A stretch of DNA of 64,000 nucleotides from Caldilineaceae bacterium (GTDB lineage Bacteria > Chloroflexota > Anaerolineae > Caldilineales > Caldilineaceae), in contig JALHQH010000060.1 in assembly GCA_022842065.1 (NCBI GenBank), forward strand, positions 7,186-71,185, read 5' to 3'. The translations under genes and the position numbers were made by a program. Within the stretch, counting starts at the first letter, position 1. Every line of letters begins with the position of its first letter. The notes under the pieces are model-generated. The model saw only the letters and a list, made by a program, of their open reading frames with translations. It did no database searches and was not told the origin of the DNA. Below, piece after piece: positions 8,839 to 18,938 of the stretch.

Positions 8839-11800
8839 TTAATCACCCACGGCGGTGGGGCTATCCATCACCCCGGCCGGTGTACGCTCACGCTCCAGCC
8901 GCTGTTGGCGCTGCGCCGCTTGGCGGGCCGCACGGCGTAGCGCCATTCGATCCTGAAAGCCAACGACGATTGCATAAAAAACAGGAACGATCAACAGCGT
9001 CAGCAAGGTACTGGTGATCATACCGCCCATGATCGCAATCGCCATCGTGCGTCGGAATTCGCCACCGGCGGACAGCCCTGCCGCCACTGGGATCATGGCC
9101 AGAATCAGCGAAAGCGAGGTCATGAGGACGGGCCGTAGACGAACGGGGCCGGCGGCTAACATGGCGGCGGTGGCGTTGAAACCCTGGCTACGCTGGCGGT
9201 TGGCAAAGTCAACCAGCAAAATCGAATTCTTCGTTACCAACCCCATCAACATGATAAAGCCGATAAAGGCGAGCATGTCGAGTGTACTGCCCGTAATCAC
9301 CAACCCAAGGATCCCACCAATCACCGCCAGCGGCATCGCGATCATGATCAGCAACGGCTGCACCAGACTGCTGAACTGGCTGGCCAGCACCATGTAGATA
9401 AAGAGCACCCCCAGCAACATGGCCATGAGCAGGTTCAGCATTGACTCGGTCTGCGATTCATAGTTACCACCCTGGCGAATATTGACGCCAGCCGGTAAGC
9501 TAGGCTGGATTTCAGCCAGGAGCGCGTTAAGCTCTGTGTTGGCCGAGGGAATGCTGCGCCCAGTCACATTGGCGCTGACCGTTACGATTGGTTCCCCATC
9601 CGTCCGGCGGATCTGGCTGGGACCGACCGCATTCTTGACCTGGACTAAGGTACGCAAGGGTACCGATGCCCCGGTTGGCGTTAACAAGTTGATGTTGAGC
9701 ACATCATCAATATTGGCGCGGTTTGTCTGTTGCAATTGCACGCGGATATCAGCTTCTTCCCCTTCACCGCGGAAGGTAGAGACTGTATCACCATTCACAA
9801 GCAGCCGCACCGTCGAGGCAATCTGTGCTGGACGCAATCCCAAACGGGCCGCCTGATCACGGTCGATATCCAATTGCAGCTCAGGGCGCCCTGACTTATA
9901 ACTCACATCGACATCCACGAGCCCAGGAATCTGGCGCATACGCGCGGCCAAGGTTTGTGCGCCGGCGTTGATCTCGGCATAGGGGATCCCTTCTAGCCCC
10001 AATACTTCGACCTGTACGTCGGTGGTGGCCCCAAACCCACCGCCACCGGTAGAAAAGAGAATACCAGGCACATTAGCCAGCGGTGCGCGGAATTCATTGG
10101 CCACCGTCTTGGCGGTAATCGTGCGCGAATCCTGATCGCGCAGGATCACATCAAAGGAGGCTTGTTCAGGCGCGCCGGTGGCCCCGATATTGGTGACAAC
10201 CGTAGCGACCTCTGGGTGGCTGCGCAGGATCGATTCGACCCGCAAAGCTTCGTGCTCGGTGATCTCCAGCGCCGTCCCACCTGGCATGCGCATCTGCACG
10301 GTGAACTGATAAGCATTGGTCGGCGGCACAAAGCCAACCTCCACCAGGGCCACGCTGGCAAAGCTGGCAACTACAATGACCAGGGACAAAATCACCGTAA
10401 TCAATTTATGGCGCAGGGTCCAGCCCAGAATCGCCGCATAGACGCGGGTGAGCCAACTGTCGGAGGCGGCTTCTTCAAAATGCTCTTCTTTGCTGGGATC
10501 AAGTTCATCCAGATCATCGGCTTCTAGAGCAGCGGCATCGGCCTCTTCTTGGTTGCGCGCCCGGAAGAAATAGGCACTCAGCATGGGGGCCAGGGTGAGT
10601 GCTTCAAAAGTGGAAACCAGAATTGCAATCGAAACGGTTAAGCCAAATTCGCGGAAGAAACGACCAATAATCCCAGAAGCATAAGCAACCGGCATAAAAA
10701 CACAGAGAATCGTCGCGCCGGTCGCCAGCACAGGCAAGACCACTTCCATGGTGCCAATACTGGCGGCCCGCTTGGGGCTATAGCCCTTATGGACCCAGCG
10801 TAAAATATTTTCGCGCACCACAATCGCATCATCGATCACGAGGCCGACGACAAGCGCCAGCGCCAGCAGCGAAATCTGATTGAGGCCAATCCCAGCCACA
10901 TCCATCAGCCAGAGGGTAGCGATCATGATCACGGGCAGGCCGATCATGGTCACAAAGGTATTACGCAAGTCGCGGAAGAAGACCAGAATGACCAGGCTGG
11001 CCAAGATTGAACCCCAGATCAGATCTTCCATCGCGCCATCGGTCGAGCTTTCGACGCTGACCGATTGATCGCTGAGCAGCGAGATATCGAGATTGGGATA
11101 GGCTGCCCGCAGGGTTTCCAGATCATGTTTCACATCCTCCGCAATGGCAACCGTATTGGTTGCGCTCTGTTTGCGGATGCTGACGATCACGGCATCTTCG
11201 CCATTGAGGCGGGTGATTGTTTCGCGCTTTTCCAAGCCATCCACCACTGTCGCGACATCGCGCAAGTAAATGGGCGAACCGTGTTGGCTGATCAGCACGT
11301 TGCGGATGTCATCAAGGGTTTGAAAGTTGGCGGGGGTGCGCAGCAGCAACTCCGTGCTTTGATCGCTGACCGCGCCGCCAGGGAGATTAATGTTCTCCGC
11401 CTGCAACGCACTGACGACACTTTGCGGAGCAATGTTGCGTGCTTCTAACGCGGCCATATCAAGATAGACCTGGATCTCGCGCACCTGGCCACCGTTCACA
11501 TCAACGGCGGAAACGCCGGGCACCGTCTCCAGTTGGGCCTTGATCTTTTCATCGACCAGCGAGCGCAGTTCTAAGGGGGTCAGCGCGCCAGAACGTTCGG
11601 CCACCCCAAAGGTGAGAATGGCCAGCCCATTGGGGTCAAAGGTGGCGACGACCGGTTCAAGAATGCCGGTGGGCAGCCGGTTGCGCAGATTGCCCACGCG
11701 TTCGCGCACGGTTTGGCTGGCTTTATCCACCGCAACATCCAGGCTGAACTGCATGATAATCGTACTTACCCCTTCCGAGGAAGTCGATTGCACGGTATCG

Positions 11801-12030
11801 ATGCCGCTGATCGTCTTTAGCTCATCTTCGAGCACGGTCGTCACTTGGGTATCCACCTCATCCGCACCGGCGCCGGGGTAGATCGTGTTGACCACCACGA
11901 CCGGGAACTCGACGTTCGGGAAGAGGTCAACCGGCATGCGGAAATAGGAGTAGACCCCCAGGACTACCGTTGCCAACAAGATCATCGACATAAAGACCGG
12001 TTGGCGAATGGCAAGATTCCAAATTTTCAT
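8839..12030 (-). CDS. RND-family efflux transporter (AcrB/HAE1 type), stand-alone
   Basis: A 1063-residue proton-driven exporter of the hydrophobe/amphiphile RND type. It shows the duplicated layout: TM1, a large extracytoplasmic domain, TM2-7, a second large domain and TM8-12. The TM4 proton-relay motif (LVVGLVIDDAIVVREN) and the second-half motif LMGLVTKNSILLVDFANRQ are intact. No membrane-fusion or outer-membrane partner gene is nearby, which fits a single-membrane cell or a partner-independent pump. The C-terminal ~35 residues are basic. The marR gene ends 39 bp upstream on the same strand, so this pump is very probably under MarR control. The ribosome site is weak. Confidence 0.93.
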   Translation of the reverse strand: MKIWNLAIRQPVFMSMILLATVVLGVYSYFRMPVDLFPNVEFPVVVVNTIYPGAGADEVDTQVTTVLEDELKTISGIDTVQSTSSEGVSTIIMQFSLDVAVDKASQTVRERVGNLRNRLPTGILEPVVATFDPNGLAILTFGVAERSGALTPLELRSLVDEKIKAQLETVPGVSAVDVNGGQVREIQVYLDMAALEARNIAPQSVVSALQAENINLPGGAVSDQSTELLLRTPANFQTLDDIRNVLISQHGSPIYLRDVATVVDGLEKRETITRLNGEDAVIVSIRKQSATNTVAIAEDVKHDLETLRAAYPNLDISLLSDQSVSVESSTDGAMEDLIWGSILASLVILVFFRDLRNTFVTMIGLPVIMIATLWLMDVAGIGLNQISLLALALVVGLVIDDAIVVRENILRWVHKGYSPKRAASIGTMEVVLPVLATGATILCVFMPVAYASGIIGRFFREFGLTVSIAILVSTFEALTLAPMLSAYFFRARNQEEADAAALEADDLDELDPSKEEHFEEAASDSWLTRVYAAILGWTLRHKLITVILSLVIVVASFASVALVEVGFVPPTNAYQFTVQMRMPGGTALEITEHEALRVESILRSHPEVATVVTNIGATGAPEQASFDVILRDQDSRTITAKTVANEFRAPLANVPGILFSTGGGGFGATTDVQVEVLGLEGIPYAEINAGAQTLAARMRQIPGLVDVDVSYKSGRPELQLDIDRDQAARLGLRPAQIASTVRLLVNGDTVSTFRGEGEEADIRVQLQQTNRANIDDVLNINLLTPTGASVPLRTLVQVKNAVGPSQIRRTDGEPIVTVSANVTGRSIPSANTELNALLAEIQPSLPAGVNIRQGGNYESQTESMLNLLMAMLLGVLFIYMVLASQFSSLVQPLLIMIAMPLAVIGGILGLVITGSTLDMLAFIGFIMLMGLVTKNSILLVDFANRQRSQGFNATAAMLAAGPVRLRPVLMTSLSLILAMIPVAAGLSAGGEFRRTMAIAIMGGMITSTLLTLLIVPVFYAIVVGFQDRMALRRAARQAAQRQQRLERERTPAGVMDSPTAVGD

Positions 12031-12069
12031 AGGTGATGATTACTTTCTGAAGAAAAAATAGAGGGGTAG

Positions 12070-12528
12070 TTAATCGGTAACGCGTGGTTCGGCCCGGTCA
12101 ACTGCTTGTAGATTGGCGGAAAGAGGCGGCTCCAGGGCAATCGCAGCGGCGGCGCGGCCCAATAAGGTGGCGAGCAAGTTTAACTCAGCTTGATCAAGGT
12201 GGCTCAGATATTTGGCCATAAAGCGCGAGCGGATCCGCCGCAACTCGTCCAAGGTTTGATTGCCATGCGGCGTCAGCGCAACCCAAACCACCCGCCGGTC
12301 AGCCGGATCACGGTAGCGTTCAACCAGCTCGCTTTGGATGGCCCGATCGACGAGCGCCGTGCAGCCGCTTTGGGTCAGGCCAAGTCGCGTCGCAATGTCC
12401 GACATACGTTGCGCGCCCAGCCCATCCAATAAACGCAGCAGGCCCATCTGCATAATGGGAATCGCAGAAGTACACTCTTTTAGATCAACCGCCACGCGGC
12501 GGAATAATTGCCCCCACGCTTCGTCCAA
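12070..12528 (-). CDS. MarR-family transcriptional regulator of the RND pump
   Basis: The winged-helix core is clear: MSDIATRLGLTQSGCTALVDRAIQS is the recognition region and YRDPADRRVVWVALTPHG the wing. MarR proteins usually repress their own operon and release DNA on binding a small aromatic ligand. Promoter, operator and the downstream RND gene all fit that model. The coordinates use a TTG start with no convincing ribosome site. The frame stays open upstream to 12661 and encodes the in-frame repeat DLSAQ-DLNEQ-DLNEQ, which would complete helix 1. An ATT at 12637-12639 has a well-spaced AAGAGG before it and would give 189 residues. The N-terminus is therefore uncertain. Confidence 0.82.
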   Translation of the reverse strand: MDEAWGQLFRRVAVDLKECTSAIPIMQMGLLRLLDGLGAQRMSDIATRLGLTQSGCTALVDRAIQSELVERYRDPADRRVVWVALTPHGNQTLDELRRIRSRFMAKYLSHLDQAELNLLATLLGRAAAAIALEPPLSANLQAVDRAEPRVTD

Positions 12529-12664
12529 TCGGACAAGTACATCTTCAAGTTGCTTTTCCTGCTCATTAAGATCTTGCTCATTAAGATCTTGCGCACTAAG
12601 ATCGACAGCAGCACGATCAGTTACGGATTGTGGTTTAATCGCTTGGCCTCTTTTGACTTGGCAC

Positions 12665-12714
12665 TGTCATCATTTAACATTTTCGACAGGTGTCGAAAAT
12701 GTTAAATGATGACA
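12665..12714. repeat. Perfect 50-bp palindrome in the marR leader
   Basis: Two identical 24-bp inverted arms (12665-12688 and 12691-12714) are separated by GG. The marR transcript from the predicted promoter would carry it as a very stable hairpin about 45 nt from its 5' end. It could equally be a protein-binding site. Confidence 0.85.
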
Positions 12715-12742
12715 ACCGTTCCTATAATAAAATTTTCCAATA

Positions 12743-12766
12743 AATAATTCATGTACATGAACTATT
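12743..12766. promoter_or_regulatory. Candidate MarR operator
   Basis: A 24-bp palindrome with one mismatched pair is centred on TTCATGTACATGAA. It overlaps the -10 element and the predicted start site of the marR promoter, the expected position for autorepression. Binding by this MarR is inference. Confidence 0.6.
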
Positions 12767-12792
12767 TTAGCAGGCGTAGTACTTTCTGTCAA
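12764..12792 (-). promoter_or_regulatory. Sigma-70 promoter of the marR-RND operon
   Basis: Minus-strand TTGACA (12787-12792), a 17-bp spacer and TAAAAT (12764-12769). The start site is expected near 12757. Confidence 0.75.
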
Positions 12793-12852
12793 TTGGCTGA
12801 GGGTGAATGGCAGGAATGCACATGTGGGCACCGTGTAGTGCGAACAAATAGC

Positions 12853-12881
12853 GAACGCCCCAGCCATCGGCTAGGGCGTTC
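12853..12881. terminator. Hairpin downstream of ppdK
   Basis: GAACGCCC (12853-12860) pairs with GGGCGTTC (12874-12881). It is the second of two hairpins behind ppdK and has no clear T tract. Confidence 0.4.
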
Positions 12882-12930
12882 ATCCAAAGGATATATAGAA
12901 GGAGCAAACAGGATTAAAAGATATACAGCA

Positions 12931-12970
12931 CCGTTTGTCGGGTCATGGCTGGCCATGACCTGACAAACGG
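12931..12970. terminator. Long hairpin just behind ppdK
   Basis: A 19-bp stem with one wobble pair (12931-12949 with the right arm ending at 12970) begins 7 bp after the ppdK stop codon. It probably protects or ends the ppdK transcript, although no U-rich tail follows. Confidence 0.5.
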
Positions 12971-12976
12971 TAAGAC

Positions 12977-15796
<2,820 letters not shown>

Positions 15797-15848
15797 GCGT
15801 TCCTCCTCGGTTCATGCTTTGCACGAAAATCGCCATTGAAATCATGCC

Positions 15849-15878
15849 GCCGGTGCAATCATACACCGGCATTTTTTT
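15849..15878 (+). terminator. Plus-strand intrinsic terminator with no plus-strand gene upstream
   Basis: GCCGGTG and CACCGGC form a 7-bp stem with an 8-base loop, followed by seven T on the plus strand. The only gene upstream is ppdK on the other strand. Confidence 0.55.
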
Positions 15879-15881
15879 GAC

Positions 15882-15930
15882 GCTACGGCAAAAACCGCGT
15901 TTTTAGCCATTTTGCCGTAGCATCTTTTTT
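15882..15930 (+). terminator. Second plus-strand intrinsic terminator
   Basis: A perfect 12-bp stem (15882-15893 with 15910-15921) is followed by a run of six T at 15925-15930. Together with the preceding hairpin it forms a tandem plus-strand terminator in the ppdK upstream region. The rest of 15931-16171 shows only a short GGGATC/GATCCC hairpin and no gene. Confidence 0.55.
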
Positions 15931-16171
15931 ATCAGTAGAGCGCAATGCGCAGGTGGGATCTGACGATCCCAGGCGCGCAGTGGTCGCGGTCTACGGGGTG
16001 TGGTGTGCGGACAAATTGCATGAATTCATTGTAGGGAGGGAATTGGGGAAATGATTCCGGCAAGTGGTTGGCATGCAGGCTAGCAGTGTGGTGAGTCTTA
16101 AACCTAGTCAGCTAGGTAGGTTCGTTGATTGTAGCAAGGGCTACGGCAAGGGCGCTACTTTGGGGTTAGGC

Positions 16172-16177
16172 TATACT
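16172..16177 (+). promoter_or_regulatory. -10 element of the DoxX-like gene
   Basis: TATACT lies 49 bp before the ATG at 16227. It excludes the in-frame GTG at 16179, which would lie ahead of the predicted transcript start. No good -35 is visible. Confidence 0.45.
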
Positions 16178-16226
16178 TGTGAAATTTAGAACTATCTGCG
16201 AGCAAAACGCAATAAAGGGGGATGCC

Positions 16227-16745
16227 ATGCAAAACAATCTAGACAAAGGGCCACTTGTCAGCTATTTTGATCGACTTGATCAAGGGATCACAGGGTGGAT
16301 GGCACGCTACGGATTGTTGATTATGCGCCTAGGGTTGGGAATTGTCTTTTTCTGGTTTGGCGCACTGAAACTGGTACCGGGGCTGAGTCCGGCCGAGGAT
16401 TTGGTGCGTAATACCATTTACTTTGTCAATCCGGATCTCTTTTTGCCGGTGCTGGCAGTGTGGGAAATGGTGATTGGTTTGGGACTAATCACTGGGGTCT
16501 TCATGCGGCTCACCTTGTTACTGCTTTTTCTGCAGATGCCGGGGACAGCGTTACCGCTCCTCGTCCTACCAGAAATAACCTGGACCGCTTTTCCCTATGG
16601 CTTGACCTTAGAAGGGCAATATATTATCAAAAACCTGGCCCTGATTGGGGCAGCGTTGGTTTTAGGTGGGACCGTGCGCGGTGGTCGGCTAGAACCGGAA
16701 CCAGCATGGCAGTATGCGCAAGAGACGCGGCCGACAAAGCAGTAA
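16227..16745 (+). CDS. DoxX-family membrane protein
   Basis: A 172-residue integral membrane protein with four predicted helices. The family signature appears in [20 protein letters not shown] and in the later [21 protein letters not shown]. DoxX-like proteins are small quinone- or redox-associated membrane proteins whose biochemical role is often unproven. The ATG is chosen because AAAGGGGG lies 5 nt upstream and because the promoter's -10 falls inside the upstream extension of the frame. The gene is monocistronic and ends before a hairpin that also serves the converging pfkA gene. Confidence 0.75.
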   Translation: MQNNLDKGPLVSYFDRLDQGITGWMARYGLLIMRLGLGIVFFWFGALKLVPGLSPAEDLVRNTIYFVNPDLFLPVLAVWEMVIGLGLITGVFMRLTLLLLFLQMPGTALPLLVLPEITWTAFPYGLTLEGQYIIKNLALIGAALVLGGTVRGGRLEPEPAWQYAQETRPTKQ

Positions 16746-16799
16746 ACATGGCCAGGGTTGAGATATACTTTAGCCATAGAGAACACAGAGAACATGGAA

Positions 16800-16830
16800 A
16801 GCACAGCGGGCCGACTATGTCCGCTGTGCT
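16800..16830. terminator. Bidirectional terminator between DoxX-like gene and pfkA
   Basis: AGCACAGCGG (16800-16809) pairs perfectly with CCGCTGTGCT (16821-16830), between two converging genes. Confidence 0.65.
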
Positions 16831-16851
16831 CTTCTGTCAGGTAAGGCCGGG

Positions 16852-17964
16852 TTAATCGCCGAAGCTGATGCCCATATCATGCGCAGTCAACATGGTGTCG
16901 CAGTCGAGCGGGACATTCTTCATGCGCCGGGTCGCATCGGCGAGGGGCACATAGTTTACCGTTGGCGGATCGAGCGCCACCATAATGCCCGAATGGCCTT
17001 CTGAGAGGGCACGCACGGCAGCCGCGCCAAAGCGCAGGGCCAGCAAGCGGTCAGTGGCGGTCGGTTTACCACCGCGCAGCAGGTGGCCCAAGACCACGGT
17101 CCGCGTCTCCTTGCCGGTCAGCGCTTCAAGCGCCGCCGCGACTTTAGCCCCAATGCCACCAAGCCGTTGCTCACGACCAATCAGCTTTTCCACCACCGAA
17201 AGTGCGCCCCCCTGTGGCGTTGCGCCTTCGGCCACCACGACAATACTAAAATGGTGGCCAACGGCTTCACGCTGGCTGATCTTATCGGCCACCTTTTGCA
17301 GATCATAGGGAATCTCGGGCAGGAGAATCACATCGGCGGTGCCGGCCACCCCGGCATGTAACGCGATCCAGCCAGCGTAACGGCCCATGACCTCGACGAC
17401 CATCACCCGGTTATGTGACTCGGCGGTGGTGTGCAAGCGATCAAGACATTCGGTGGCAAAGGAGACGGCGGTATCAAAGCCAAAGGTCGCCACGGTGCCG
17501 TCGAGATCGTTGTCGATGGTCTTGGGTACCCCAACAATGCGCACCCCTTTCTGCGCCAGCACATTTGCAATCCCCAGTGAGCCATCACCGCCAATCGAAA
17601 TCAGCGCATCAATCCCTGCATCCGCCAAGCGTGCGATCAATTCATCCGAGCGGTCAATCTCCTGGACATTGCCCTGTTCGTCGATAACCGGGAAATGCAG
17701 GGGATGGCCGCGATTGGTCGTGCCGAGAATGGTGCCCCCTTCGTGGGTAATCCCGCGCACCCGTTCCCGGTCAAGTTCGATCAGCCCACCACCCGGAAAC
17801 CGTTCCGGCATGAGCAGCCCATTGTAACCTTCGCGAATGCCAACACATTGCCAATCCCGGTGAGCGGCAGCCAGTACCGCAGCGCGAATCACGGCATTGA
17901 GACCAGGTGCATCACCGCCACCAGTACTGATTGCGATCTTTTTAATTGGGCTTGCTGCTTTCAT
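16852..17964 (-). CDS. pfkA: 6-phosphofructokinase, mixed-signature (group III type)
   Basis: A 370-residue enzyme that phosphorylates fructose 6-phosphate, the committed step of glycolysis. Phosphate-loop residues are in STGGGDAPGLNAV, GGDGS is at 125-129, and PKTIDND at 147-153 carries the catalytic Asp151. Gly in GGDGS is the ATP-type residue, whereas Lys in PKTIDND is the residue usual in PPi-dependent enzymes. Group III enzymes with this mixture are mostly ATP-dependent and lack PEP-type allostery, so ATP use is likely but not certain. AGGAGG lies 5 nt before the ATG. No other glycolytic gene is adjacent. Confidence 0.95.
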   Translation of the reverse strand: MKAASPIKKIAISTGGGDAPGLNAVIRAAVLAAAHRDWQCVGIREGYNGLLMPERFPGGGLIELDRERVRGITHEGGTILGTTNRGHPLHFPVIDEQGNVQEIDRSDELIARLADAGIDALISIGGDGSLGIANVLAQKGVRIVGVPKTIDNDLDGTVATFGFDTAVSFATECLDRLHTTAESHNRVMVVEVMGRYAGWIALHAGVAGTADVILLPEIPYDLQKVADKISQREAVGHHFSIVVVAEGATPQGGALSVVEKLIGREQRLGGIGAKVAAALEALTGKETRTVVLGHLLRGGKPTATDRLLALRFGAAAVRALSEGHSGIMVALDPPTVNYVPLADATRRMKNVPLDCDTMLTAHDMGISFGD

Positions 17965-18096
17965 AAAAACCTCCTACGACTGCGGTGGATATCATTCACA
18001 CCGAATGAGCATCATTGCTTGTTTTCATTTTACTCCAGCCGTCAAGCAGCACCAAAGCAGCCCGGTCAGTTCACACGCAGTTGCCAAGCCCAATGC

Positions 18097-18735
18097 TTAC
18101 GTCGCCAGATCAAGCACCCCACTGGTACCGTTTGTATAAGCGGCTAAGATCTGTTGGGCAACCGCATCCGGCGTGAACGCATTAGCGGGCAAGCGCATGG
18201 GCACCTTTTCCCAGAAAGCAGTGGCGACCGCAGGTGGCCGCACGAGGGTGACCCGCTGTTTACGTTGCTCCTTGCGCACCACTTCAACATAGGCTTCCAA
18301 GCCCCGTTTAGCCGCGACATAGGCACTCAGACCAGGCAGTTGCAACCGCTCGCTGACCGCACCCACGTAGAGCAGATGTGCATCTTCGGCCAGTAAAGGC
18401 AAACTGTAATGGGTGGTCAAAAAGGCACCAGTCAGATTTGCATCGATCAACTGCTGCCACTTGGCTGCGGTCATTTCACCAACCTTGGCCGAAGTGATAT
18501 CACCAACCGTGTAGATCCAGAAATTGATCGCCTCAACCAGTTGGGCGGCTTGCTGGACAGCCACTTCGACCGCATAAGGCGAGCTGACATCGGCTTCCAC
18601 CCAGTGGGTCTGCCCGGTTAATCCAACCGGCCGTTGGCGGGCAACGGCGATCACCTGCCAGTCGGCGGCAGCTAACTGTTGCACCAGCGCACGCCCGATG
18701 CCTCCATTTGCACCCCAAATCATCGCTGTTGGCAT
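18097..18735 (-). CDS. Short-chain dehydrogenase/reductase (SDR) family protein
   Basis: A 212-residue Rossmann protein. The cofactor glycine motif is GANGGIGRA at 8-16. The catalytic Ser, Tyr and Lys are at S128 (VGAVSERL), Y139 and K143 (YVAAK). It is shorter than the usual 250 residues at the C-terminus, as in the compact SDRs close to YwfD/CsgA types. AAGGA sits 7 nt before the ATG. Substrate is unknown. It is transcribed toward pfkA with 132 bp between them, so cotranscription is possible but unproven. Confidence 0.85.
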   Translation of the reverse strand: MPTAMIWGANGGIGRALVQQLAAADWQVIAVARQRPVGLTGQTHWVEADVSSPYAVEVAVQQAAQLVEAINFWIYTVGDITSAKVGEMTAAKWQQLIDANLTGAFLTTHYSLPLLAEDAHLLYVGAVSERLQLPGLSAYVAAKRGLEAYVEVVRKEQRKQRVTLVRPPAVATAFWEKVPMRLPANAFTPDAVAQQILAAYTNGTSGVLDLAT

Positions 18736-18758
18736 ATGAAATTCCTTTTCTCTTTATT

Positions 18759-18820
18759 GAGACTTACGGCAGCACGCGCGGGCATCGGCAAGCCCAGCCG
18801 CCGAGCACTGCGTAAGTCCT
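18759..18820. repeat. Short inverted-repeat element of the GACTTACG family, copy 1
   Basis: The ends GACTTACGGCAG and CTGCGTAAGTCCT are inverted repeats around a GC-rich core of about 35 bp. On the minus strand it begins AATAGGACTTACGCAG, identical for 16 bases to the element at 57332. Confidence 0.6.
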
Positions 18821-18839
18821 ATTTATATAAGTTCCACAA

Positions 18840-18867
18840 TTGCGTAATCTTTGCACAATGTTATAGA
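18840..18867 (+). promoter_or_regulatory. Predicted promoter of the glycosidase/propeller gene
   Basis: TTGCGT (18840-18845), a 16-bp spacer and TATAGA (18862-18867) lie 71 bp before the start codon. Confidence 0.4.
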
Positions 18868-18938
18868 GACAAAATTACAGATATGGTGGCCAAAAGTATG
18901 TATGCTGCGACGCATGTCTAAACAAGAATGGGTAACTC

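Noticed and set aside
12670..12867. Minus-strand 65-codon frame covering the marR promoter
   Set aside because: It reads through the palindrome, operator and promoter; no ribosome site.
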